Part shown: in pieces, positions 17,801 to 23,323 of the stretch
How positions within the stretch are numbered: the stretch's first letter is position 1
Layout of the letters: each line of letters starts with the position of its first letter
IMG/VR virus record: IMGVR_UViG_3300050192_000063
Location: 1 to 23,629 of that record
DNA from: a virus
Strand: one strand, 5' to 3'
DNA: 23,629 nt
The notes under the pieces: generated by a model
Database searches by the model: none
What the model was told of the DNA's origin: nothing
The model's input: the letters and a program-made list of their open reading frames with translations, nothing else
Program-made: the position numbers and the translations under genes

Positions 17801-18012
17801 CGACGGCGGGCAATTTGATTGTGCAGCGGCCCGGCGCTGGGGGATCTGGGACGGCGGCCGGGAATGGCACAACGACGAAGATCACCTGCGGAACGACTTG
17901 TACAGGCGGATCATGGTACCTATATCCGGCTTTAAAATGGTCAGCCAACACTACCGGAAACTATCGCCAGCTCACGGCGATTATCCCGATGCTCAGTGGT
18001 CCAAGTCTCTAA
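14797..18012 (+). CDS. Tailspike-like / pectin-lyase-fold protein with signal peptide
   Basis: A 1071-aa protein whose start (ATG 14797, GAGG upstream) lies inside the end of the fibre gene. The N-terminus is a clear Sec signal peptide: MRRISK, a hydrophobic core FSLAIVAGTALIAG, and a likely cut after AGA. Next comes a short module with GQIYTN..GDHYTCSSAGW, of the kind common in phage tail proteins. From about residue 105 (YMSTQGNDANSGLSP) to about 410, glycine/asparagine-rich short strands fit a right-handed beta-helix, as in tailspikes that bind or cut polysaccharide. A module near 565-665 (YTVLASDFSSFKNITV, VWISNYGSGVITI, SDGANYF) is typical of phage tail appendages. The C-terminal third is Ser/Thr/Gly-rich with cysteine pairs. 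I see no catalytic residues that I can name. Encoding straight after the fibre suggests a receptor-binding role. A signal peptide on such a protein is odd, since virion proteins assemble in the cytoplasm. Confidence 0.65.
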   Translation: MRRISKLFSLAIVAGTALIAGAQQQLDPTSEIQWNLAAGAGAPSAGCTQNGQYATQPYGAQWGQIYTNQTNGDHYTCSSAGWVKVNGAAGGGAQFAADGVIYMSTQGNDANSGLSPALAKLTLGAAYAALPSNGGQIVVASGQYVLGSAVVMATASKFLRLTCATPGDFGNAGVTFEFGPSSGTALTVGGGNSTYGAVQIEHCTFAGPGTGTSSIGVQLGSATVGSVGSMLTDVAIEGFGTGLGFSVDGGGGNNSYLNTMVNVRLIANGTGTVIRGENEQFVGGAIDGGNVGVGFGTSGDEVRIALMSLDTQVTNAIQLSNANGRGSCTGCHFEDNGTASNTYLAISAGVFEFEAGGMQTDHITGTYPGFIQQSGGNVVLNDVELWSSGATITQVDHITGGNARINPINLYPAQILANYSGATPTGYTAGMVFSCNFNVGSNNPECALQGQLPEFNLIDTTALGQNWGWRANGGFMDFVNRSAAAVRLAIDPSGNIFFGGHTNVVFPWTLTGYNGNVSGVKIPLALGWGTPSTLTTVCHDANGNLTDTGCPGSSSSAPNFPANPQTATYTVLASDFSSFKNITVASGTFTITLVASGSQPANGQGVWISNYGSGVITIARNGQNINGGVSSLTLAAGSATAPTAAFIMSDGANYFADLLPASAGGAIYPGPGVPQSTGSAWGTSITLGSGMAAAMAGAVNAVGGVPTIQSYQTPTTSSNAVAVNWALGNSATVTASGGAITSFTFSNPVSGTVYSLGLCNDGTARSWSNLPAAFKQAGTPQFPSECVYKICTYDGASYQCTGSNATPSVAYGTMRSNPGFLGSGLFDYWVDSTASLLAVNAGSGNLSWTVPAGTSGHLVDYSATGTPQDVATISIANLPAQSYLPIAPTADCIAANTQSGCNSTNTTVNPTGFASGYTMPAATVGTIDGTHAAITLEVAYDGTGTNVPTLTEYLLACPAANYTGATGVCSSGVVTLWASNTSAINGTSLGSVSTFIVAAGPTTAGNLIVQRPGAGGSGTAAGNGTTTKITCGTTCTGGSWYLYPALKWSANTTGNYRQLTAIIPMLSGPSL

Positions 18013-19262
18013 TGAGAAAACCCATCCTCATCGCCGTTCTGCTCTGCCCGCTCTCAGCTCTGGCGGGGACGTGTAACTATTCGCCTGCCGGATCGACGGT
18101 CTCCGGCTGCCCAGCGTCCTTTGCGGCCATCGCTGGCATCACGCAAGGCTCTACGACGCCTCTCGCCATCCCGAACACCGGAGGCACGTTCAACGGCGTC
18201 ACAACCGCAAGCATCGATGTGTTGTGGGGCCTGCCTTATGTCTCGGGCGGATATCATGCGCCATCGGGCGGCGCGCAATCGAGCGAAGATGTAACCGTGC
18301 TCATGCCGCATGAATGCGAAGCGGGCGGCGGGGCAACCTGCCAGATTCTCTTTTGCCAGCATCAAGGCGGGGGCTCAACGGGCGGCACAGATCAGGGAGC
18401 TAATTGCTTTGGCGATGCGACCATCGCGCAAGAGCCGATCCTTAAAGTGCAGCAGCTCATAGGCGTTCCGAATCGGGTAGGCGGAACTGGCTTCATCATC
18501 GTCCTCTGTAACTACCTGCTCACAAATTTTGGACTCGTTCCATCCGGGCCGAATCTCTTCCCTCAGCAGTGGCGCGATGCGAAGTGTGCTTACTGGTTCG
18601 TGCTGGCGGAGAGCACTTCGATCATTCCCGGCAATCGTAGTCTCGTGAGCGGGTACGGTCCCAGTTGGGGCGCGTGGATGATATGGGACATGTTCTTCAC
18701 CCCCGACAATGCCTATACGAATTCCTCCTGCCTCGCGTCCGCACCTGGCTCCCCCCCCGTACCTATCGCGGTAATGGCGTGGGCGCCTATGACGTGGATG
18801 GCTCCGAGCGGGAATAATCTCTGGACGAACGGGAGCAGCCACTCAGTTCAAGCGATGGAGGGGCAATTCAACACAACCACCGAAGCGACGGCGGAGAGCA
18901 CTTCTGCGGGCTTCGCCCCGACTGCCGATCCATCGCAGAACATCACGTCGGGTAACCTTTCGCTCTTCCAAAAAGGGGCGATGCTATTCCAGACCGGAAC
19001 TCCCGGCCTCGATACAACCGTGCCTCCGAACTGGGGATCGGGCGCAACTCAGGGTGGCAGCAGCTTGTATGGTCCGGTGGCGGCGTTTGCCGCAATCGGA
19101 CTACATCCCTACTTTCAGACAATCTCGAATTGCGTTCACGTCTGCGACATCGGAACCGCGAATCTCGGCTCACCATCCCAGATCGATGCCCTCAACTTCA
19201 TCGCGGGGACGGGCCGACCTCTCGGCGGCAACATTGGCGGCGCCGGCCTGGGCGGCAACTAG
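18012..19262 (+). CDS. Secreted alpha/beta-hydrolase fold protein, esterase-like
   Basis: A 416-aa protein whose ATG overlaps the previous stop by one base (TAATG). This start is chosen over upstream in-frame codons because it gives an immediate signal peptide (MRKPILIAVLLCPLSALA, cut before GTC). The order of parts fits an alpha/beta-hydrolase: a strand into a glycine turn (ILFCQHQGGGS, oxyanion-hole-like), a strand FIIVLCNY, a helix of the WRDAKCAYWFVLAE type, and then the nucleophile elbow GYGPSWGAW. In that elbow GPSWG matches GxSxG with Ser218 as the presumed nucleophile. His365 (GLHPYF) is a candidate catalytic His; the acid is not clear. Five or more cysteines fit an exported, disulphide-bonded protein. 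Likely activities are an esterase or deacetylase on surface polysaccharide. That would suit its place beside a spike, but the substrate is inference. Confidence 0.6.
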   Translation: MRKPILIAVLLCPLSALAGTCNYSPAGSTVSGCPASFAAIAGITQGSTTPLAIPNTGGTFNGVTTASIDVLWGLPYVSGGYHAPSGGAQSSEDVTVLMPHECEAGGGATCQILFCQHQGGGSTGGTDQGANCFGDATIAQEPILKVQQLIGVPNRVGGTGFIIVLCNYLLTNFGLVPSGPNLFPQQWRDAKCAYWFVLAESTSIIPGNRSLVSGYGPSWGAWMIWDMFFTPDNAYTNSSCLASAPGSPPVPIAVMAWAPMTWMAPSGNNLWTNGSSHSVQAMEGQFNTTTEATAESTSAGFAPTADPSQNITSGNLSLFQKGAMLFQTGTPGLDTTVPPNWGSGATQGGSSLYGPVAAFAAIGLHPYFQTISNCVHVCDIGTANLGSPSQIDALNFIAGTGRPLGGNIGGAGLGGN

Positions 19263-19335
19263 AACATCTACTGCGCGGCGGCTCGGGCGAACTGATCTCG
19301 CTCGCGCTGCGGCGTGCCTGTTTCTGGAGTGCAAA

Positions 19336-19968
19336 ATGAAGCGACTTCGCATGCGAATCGCCCTCGCCATCATTGGCCTGGCTATCGGGTTCATCTTCGG
19401 CTGCGGGCTACCTAAGCCTCCGGCTCACCCGGCGCCTGGTGTCTGGTACGTGCTGTGGAGCGCGGGCGCGGACCCTGAGATGCAGCTCGATGTTCCCTAC
19501 GCGATTCCGGGCGACGGCGGGTATGTGGCCTATGTGCAGACCGCCCAGAGCGGCGCAGGTACGCCTTCGGCCATGGCGCTAACCTTCACCGTAACCGGGG
19601 CGGCCAACCTCACCGCCGCGATCCCCGACAAATACAGCATCTCTGACTTTGATCCGCCGGCGTTGCGGCTTTTCATCGAACTGCCCGGCGATAACTTCAC
19701 CGAGCCGACGAAGCGGTACTGGTGCGGCGATTCAAAGGTGAACCTAACTTCCGACGGCGAGTTTGCCATTTCGTGCCCGCTCACCTTTGATCACTGGGCC
19801 GATGTGAATGGCGTGCCTGAGTTGAACCAGGGCTTCTTCGATGTCAATGTGCTTGGCCGGATGCAGTATGCCGGCTTCACGTTTGGCGGCCAGAACTATG
19901 CGGGGCACGGCGTCGGCTGCAAAAAAGAGCCGTGCACGTTCACGCTGGACAGCTGGCGGTTTCAGTGA
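19336..19968 (+). CDS. Putative lipoprotein, unknown function
   Basis: A 210-aa protein. ATG 19336 is chosen because TGGAG lies about 7 bases upstream and because it opens with MKRLRMR, then a hydrophobic run AIIGLAIGFIFG, then Cys-Gly. This looks like a lipoprotein signal, although the -3 and -2 residues (Ile-Phe) fit the lipobox only loosely; plain signal-peptidase I cleavage or a membrane anchor is possible. The mature part starts with a Pro-rich stretch (LPKPPAHPAPG). It is then mostly beta-strand-like with aromatic and glycine residues, and has four cysteines in its second half (YWCGDSK, ISCPLTF, VGCKKEPC). I recognise no family. It follows the esterase by 73 nt and overlaps the next gene by 4 nt. 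It could be an outer-membrane receptor blocker made by the lysogen, but nothing in the sequence proves this. Confidence 0.55.
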   Translation: MKRLRMRIALAIIGLAIGFIFGCGLPKPPAHPAPGVWYVLWSAGADPEMQLDVPYAIPGDGGYVAYVQTAQSGAGTPSAMALTFTVTGAANLTAAIPDKYSISDFDPPALRLFIELPGDNFTEPTKRYWCGDSKVNLTSDGEFAISCPLTFDHWADVNGVPELNQGFFDVNVLGRMQYAGFTFGGQNYAGHGVGCKKEPCTFTLDSWRFQ

Positions 19969-20267
19969 CCGCTCACGAGCTCATCGCCGATATCTTCTCG
20001 CGACCGAAACACCGGATCGCGCCGGATCTGTGCTGGGTTACGATCGACCAGTTGACCTACCTGCGCCGTCTGATCAGCCAGGACAAGGACCGGGCGAAGG
20101 TGCATCAGGGCGCACCTGGCTCGCTGGTCTGGTCTCCGGATGGCGACTGGAAGTACGTGATCACCGAAGACGCTGGCGGCCGGAAGCACAGGCTGATGCG
20201 CTCTGCGCGTGTTTCGGATCTGACGCCGTCTCTCTTCCAGGAGGATGTCGGGCCCCATTTGCGTTAA
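19965..20267 (+). CDS. Small conserved-looking protein, unknown
   Basis: A 100-aa protein starting at GTG 19965, which overlaps the previous TGA in the classic GTGA coupling arrangement; an in-frame ATG at 19932 would overlap the upstream gene much further. The sequence is compact and well mixed (HELIADIFSRPKHRIAPDLCW, then VTIDQLTYLRRLI, then SLVWSPDGDWKYVI and RKHRLMRSARVSDL). It has one cysteine, no signal peptide and no membrane segment, so it is probably cytoplasmic, unlike the three exported proteins before it. I recognise no domain. The helix then beta pattern with several Arg/Lys could suit nucleic-acid or protein binding, but that is a guess. After its stop there are 158 bases without a gene, containing a small hairpin (GCAGG-CTT-CCTGC at 20331-20343) without a U-tract, before the integrase. 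Confidence 0.5.
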   Translation: MTAHELIADIFSRPKHRIAPDLCWVTIDQLTYLRRLISQDKDRAKVHQGAPGSLVWSPDGDWKYVITEDAGGRKHRLMRSARVSDLTPSLFQEDVGPHLR

Positions 20268-20425
20268 CTCTATTTATCGTGACCGACTCTCTAAGGTTTG
20301 CAGATCACAATTGCGGCGAGGCCCTCGATGGCAGGCTTCCTGCTTCAGTCAGTGGCATATCGGCACCGCATGATCACTCCGGCACATTACCTTGTGCGCG
20401 GTGCGATCTACGGTCGGAAGAGATC

Positions 20426-21469
20426 ATGCCAGACCTTCGCGCTCTTGCAGCAATGTCGGTTCAGGAGGCGGGCAGCGTCTGGACGGGACTGCGCGCGGGT
20501 CGCAACTTGAAGCCTCGCACGCACGAGTTCACGCAGTTCGCCCTCAACTCGCTCTCACGCTTCTTCGGCGATCTGCCGCTGGGCGCCGTCACCGCCGGGC
20601 ACCTGCGCGAATATCAGCTTGCGCGGGCCGTGAATGAGGTTCAATTTGAAGACGGCCTGCAGCGGCCGTGGAAGCGCAAGGCCGGCAACACCTGCATCAA
20701 TCACGAACTGAACGTGCTGCAGCAGATCCTGGTAGTCGGCGGACTGTGGCCACGTATTGGGCCGTGGTACGCGCCGCTGAAGGTACCGGGCTGGTCGCCG
20801 CGGGTGCTGATCGATCTCGACCAGGAGCGGCACTTGTTTGCCGCGGCCGCCGCCGACCCGCGCGCCGAGCTGGCCCTGTGGGTGGCCACCATCACGGCCA
20901 ACACGTCGGCCTCGGGGAGCGAGCTGCGGTATATCCAGCTCAGACATCTGTTTCTTCGCTCGCCGGCGGATGGACTGCGGTCGGAGGTTTACATTCCCGA
21001 GGAGGGATGCAAGAACAATGCGCGGCCTCGCAAGCTGCCGTTGAACAACCTGGCCCGCTGGGCGTTTGAGCAGTGCTATCTGAGAGCGCTTCGGCTTGGG
21101 TCGACGCGCGACGAGCATTACTTGTTTCCGTTTCGCGTGAAGCGGAATGAATTCGATCCGGCGCGGCCGGCGTCGCGATCGTGGATCCGGAAAGACTGGG
21201 ACCGGCTGCGCGCGGTGACGGGGTTGCCTCAGCTCCGGCCTCACGATCTGAGGCATCTGTTCGCGACGAGGCTGCTCGAGGCGAGCGTGAGTCCGGAGAT
21301 CGTGCAGCAGCTGATGGGGCACAAGAGCCCGCGCATGATGGACTACTACTCGCACCTGAGGATGGAGCCGAAGTTCGCGGCCGTGGACGCGATCGAGGAG
21401 GCGGCGATCCCGCGCAAGAGCGTGCTTTCGGTGCGGCTGTGGCCTACGGCGGGAGCGAAGCGGGCGTGA
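20426..21469 (+). CDS. Tyrosine recombinase, probable prophage integrase
   Basis: A 347-aa integrase. ATG 20426 follows GGAAG at 20416-20420. The N-terminal half is a core-binding SAM-like domain (LKPRTHEFTQFALNSLSRFF, HLREYQLARA, INHELNVLQQILVVGGLW). The catalytic half has Lys196 (CKNNARPRKLPL), HDLR with His273 and Arg276, LMGH with His299, and the nucleophile Tyr308 (MMDYYSHL). The first catalytic Arg box, normally TGLRxxEL, reads NTSASGSEL, placing Ser163 where Arg is expected. From memory, related integrases of Acidobacteriota show a similar NTT..GEI form, so this may be a family trait rather than inactivation. It is the last gene before the tRNA-derived attachment region, as expected for an integrase beside its att site. 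It is plus-strand, like the virion genes. Confidence 0.85.
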   Translation: MPDLRALAAMSVQEAGSVWTGLRAGRNLKPRTHEFTQFALNSLSRFFGDLPLGAVTAGHLREYQLARAVNEVQFEDGLQRPWKRKAGNTCINHELNVLQQILVVGGLWPRIGPWYAPLKVPGWSPRVLIDLDQERHLFAAAAADPRAELALWVATITANTSASGSELRYIQLRHLFLRSPADGLRSEVYIPEEGCKNNARPRKLPLNNLARWAFEQCYLRALRLGSTRDEHYLFPFRVKRNEFDPARPASRSWIRKDWDRLRAVTGLPQLRPHDLRHLFATRLLEASVSPEIVQQLMGHKSPRMMDYYSHLRMEPKFAAVDAIEEAAIPRKSVLSVRLWPTAGAKRA

Positions 21470-21477
21470 CTTGCGGC

Positions 21478-21503
21478 CGGGGATTCGAGTCCCTGTTCCC
21501 CTT
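21478..21503 (+). other. tRNA T-arm-like sequence just after the integrase
   Basis: GGGGATTCGAGTCCCTG followed by TTCCCC resembles a tRNA T-loop and start of a 3' acceptor strand, but position 53 is A and pairing is imperfect. No anticodon arm precedes it. It could be an old att core or chance. Confidence 0.25.
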
Positions 21504-21675
21504 TCGCTCGCGGAGGGTACCTTGAGAGTTAACCGCTAGTCTGATCTATTTTGCTCACTTTTGAGGTTATTTGCTGTTTTTCCACAAAAGAGCTATTGAC
21601 AAACAAATACTCGACGCCGAGAGTTAGCGTCAACCTTCCAAGCGGTTTCCGGAACGGTGTGAAGTCGATCCAGTT

Positions 21676-21754
21676 TAGAGCGCCTGCCTGAATCGGATTG
21701 GTACCCTGCCTTACAAGCAGGATGTCGGGGGTTCAAGTCCCTCACTGCCCACCA
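21676..21754 (+). tRNA. tRNA-Val (UAC) 3' half, disrupted; att-site remnant
   Basis: The 3' half is pristine. The anticodon stem is CCTGC/GCAGG (21705-21709 with 21717-21721) around a CTTACAA loop, with anticodon TAC at 21712-21714 (valine, GUA). The variable loop is ATGTC, the T arm has five pairs (GGGGG/CCCTC around TTCAAGT), and the acceptor strand ACTGCCC is followed by ACCA. The 5' side is not intact. TAGAGCGCCTGCCT at 21676-21689 is the normal D-arm end and anticodon 5' strand, but fourteen extra bases follow before CCCTGCC restarts, so CCTGCCT occurs twice. Further upstream GTGAAGT (21659-21665) could pair with only five of the seven acceptor bases. A functional cloverleaf is unlikely. 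Such 3' halves are what tRNA-targeting integrases leave at the far end of an insertion. Confidence 0.6.
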
Positions 21755-22001
21755 CGAATCTGTTTTTTACCTTCCTAGAGCGTCCAAGAAACTCCCATAA
21801 AACCAAATAGAATCAACGATATTATATCCAACGCCGTCCAAGGCGGTAGTATGGAAGCTAGAGGTTCTTGGTGGTATTTCTGGAGTACTCGTAACTGCTA
21901 TTTGGTGGTATTTCCAGAAAAACTCCATCAACTCCAATATCCATGCGAGTTTCCGCTCATTTGCGGTCTGGTGGTATTCCACTGCGGGTTCGATTGAGGG
22001 C

Positions 22002-22018
22002 CGGGACTCGAACTCCCG
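22002..22018 (-). other. T-arm-like hairpin on minus strand
   Basis: CGGGA and TCCCG form a perfect five-pair stem around a seven-base loop (GTTCGAG on the minus strand). It resembles a tRNA T arm, shifted by one base from the standard. No further tRNA parts are recognisable around it. Confidence 0.25.
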
Positions 22019-22094
22019 TTAACCTCTCTTTTCGGCGATGGATTCACAGACGGCTGAACAGCGGAGGGAGTTTTCTCCTCGCATGGTGGTATCT

Positions 22095-22102
22095 GAGGAG
22101 GT
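22095..22102 (+). promoter_or_regulatory. Ribosome-binding site GAGGAGGT fixing a TTG start
   Basis: An almost perfect Shine-Dalgarno sequence six bases before TTG at 22109. No ATG or GTG exists in frame nearby; the ATG at 22083 is in another frame and stops at once. This supports TTG as the integrase start. Confidence 0.65.
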
Positions 22103-22108
22103 GGTATT

Positions 22109-23323
22109 TTGCTGACCGACACGGAAATTCGGAAATCCAAGCCCACTGACCAGGCGTACCGGCTGCCCGATGGCAGAGGGTTGTTTCTCTTCATCACCCC
22201 GACGGGTAGCAAGCTCTGGCGCTTCAAGTACCGGCATGAGGGGAAGCAAAAACTCATGGCGCTCGGACAATATCCCGATGTGCCTCTGGTGCTGGCACGG
22301 GAGCGCCATGCTGCGGCTCGCGTGCTGTTGGCGACGGGTGTTGACCCGATGCAGGTGCGGAAGACTGAGAAAATCGCGCGCAAGACAACTTCAGAGAACT
22401 CCTTCCAAACCATTGCGGGCCTATGGCTCGAACACTGGCGCGTTGGCAAGAGTCGTCAGCACGCAGACTCTACACAAAGGCGCATCGAGTCGAATGTTTT
22501 TCCACTGTTAGGTGCGCGCCCCATCACGGAAATTGAGGCCCCGGAATTGGTGGCGATGGCCAAGTCGATAGAGGGGAGGGGCGTAGGCGATCTGGCCAAG
22601 AGGGCGCTGGAAACGACCGGGCAGATATTCAGGTTCGGCATTGCCCACGGCTATACGAAGCGCAATCCGGCTGCCGAGATCAAGCCCAGCGACATTCTGC
22701 GGCCAACGAAGAAGACCAATCTGGCCCGTGTCGATGTGAAGGAGCTGCCCGCCCTGCTTCGGGCCATCGAGGTTTATCAGGGCACGCATATTACCCGGCT
22801 GGCCATGAAACTGCTCGCCTTGACGTTTGTCCGTACCACCGAATTGATCGGGGCTCGCTGGGAAGAGTTCGATTTTGAAGAGCGCCGGTGGAATATCCCT
22901 GCATCGCGGATGAAGATGCGAACCCCGCACATCGCCCCGCTGTCCTCACAGGCAATCGAGGTCCTGGAATTGCTGCGGTCATTGGCGAGGAGCGAAGAAT
23001 TACTGTTCCCTGGTGATCGCAACCCTGATAAGCCAATGAGCAACAACACAATTTTGCTGGCGTTGAAGCGCATGGGTTACCAAGGCCGGATGACGGGCCA
23101 CGGATTCCGTGGGCTGGCTTCCACGATCCTGCATGAGCAAGGTTATGCGCACGAGCACATCGAATTGCAACTTGCACACGCGCCACGCAACGCGGTGAGC
23201 GCCGCCTACAATCACGCCCTTTATCTGGAGCCACGCGCCAAAATGATGCAGGACTGGGCGGATTTTCTGGAACGGACACAGCGCGGGGGCATGGTGCTGC
23301 CCTTCCGTGGAACTGCGGCATAG
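22109..23323 (+). CDS. P4-type tyrosine integrase of a second integrative element
   Basis: A 404-aa integrase with the full layout of the P4/prophage-CP4 family. It has an N-terminal arm-type DNA-binding domain (DUF4102-like: MLTDTEIRKSKP, YRLPDGRGLFLFITPTGSK, ALGQYPDVPLVLARE), a core-binding domain (about 95-200), and a catalytic domain. All catalytic residues are visible: Arg242 (TFVRTTELIGARW), Lys269 (SRMKMRTPH), His331 and Arg334 (GHGFRGLAST), His357 (LAHAPRN) and Tyr367 (AAYNHALYLEPR). The start is TTG with a strong GAGGAGGT. This family typically inserts elements at tRNA 3' ends with int next to the tRNA and reading away from it, which is the arrangement here with the tRNA-Val 3' end 354 bases upstream. 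It belongs to a different family from the integrase at 20426, so it serves a separate element extending to the right of the window. Confidence 0.9.
   Translation: MLTDTEIRKSKPTDQAYRLPDGRGLFLFITPTGSKLWRFKYRHEGKQKLMALGQYPDVPLVLARERHAAARVLLATGVDPMQVRKTEKIARKTTSENSFQTIAGLWLEHWRVGKSRQHADSTQRRIESNVFPLLGARPITEIEAPELVAMAKSIEGRGVGDLAKRALETTGQIFRFGIAHGYTKRNPAAEIKPSDILRPTKKTNLARVDVKELPALLRAIEVYQGTHITRLAMKLLALTFVRTTELIGARWEEFDFEERRWNIPASRMKMRTPHIAPLSSQAIEVLELLRSLARSEELLFPGDRNPDKPMSNNTILLALKRMGYQGRMTGHGFRGLASTILHEQGYAHEHIELQLAHAPRNAVSAAYNHALYLEPRAKMMQDWADFLERTQRGGMVLPFRGTAA

Larger units (their letters stand above)
21470..22108 (+). other. Intergenic attachment/junction region without genes
   Basis: These 639 bases between the two integrases have clearly lower GC than the phage genes and no convincing gene. 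They hold a T-arm-like sequence near 21478, a small hairpin (CTCA-CTTT-TGAG at 21554-21565), the tRNA-Val 3' half ending at 21754, five GGTGGTAT-type repeats, and a T-arm-like hairpin at 22002-22018 on the minus strand. I read the stretch as two back-to-back attachment regions. Confidence 0.6.
21868..22109 (+). repeat. Five GGTGGTAT(TT) direct repeats, probable integrase arm-type sites
   Basis: The core GGTGGTAT occurs in direct orientation at 21870, 21904, 21970, 22085 and 22100. Three copies continue as GGTGGTATTT, one as GGTGGTATTC and one as GGTGGTATCT. Copies 1 and 2 share TTGGTGGTATTTC. All lie between the tRNA 3' end and the P4-type integrase, whose N-terminal arm-binding domain needs such repeats. 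The last copy overlaps the integrase ribosome-binding site and start, so binding there would repress its own synthesis. Confidence 0.6.

Noticed and set aside
17724-18011. In-frame extension upstream of the esterase-like gene
   Set aside because: It overlaps the end of the spike gene and would bury the signal peptide; ATG 18012 has the TAATG coupling.
19054-19335. In-frame extension upstream of the putative lipoprotein gene
   Set aside because: It overlaps the esterase gene and is Arg/Ala/Ser-rich like a shadow; ATG 19336 begins a signal sequence with a ribosome-binding site.
20298-20510. A 70-codon ORF overlapping the integrase start
   Set aside because: It has no ATG/RBS support, overlaps a well-supported integrase, and has an Arg/Cys-rich shadow composition.
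21767-21982. A 71-codon minus-strand ORF in the junction region
   Set aside because: Its recurring Tyr-His-Gln and Ile-Pro-Pro come from the GGTGGTAT repeats, so it is not an independent coding signal.
21868-22110. GGTGGTAT repeats as a CRISPR array
   Set aside because: The repeats are only 8-10 bases, unevenly spaced (34, 66, 115, 15) and next to an integrase.
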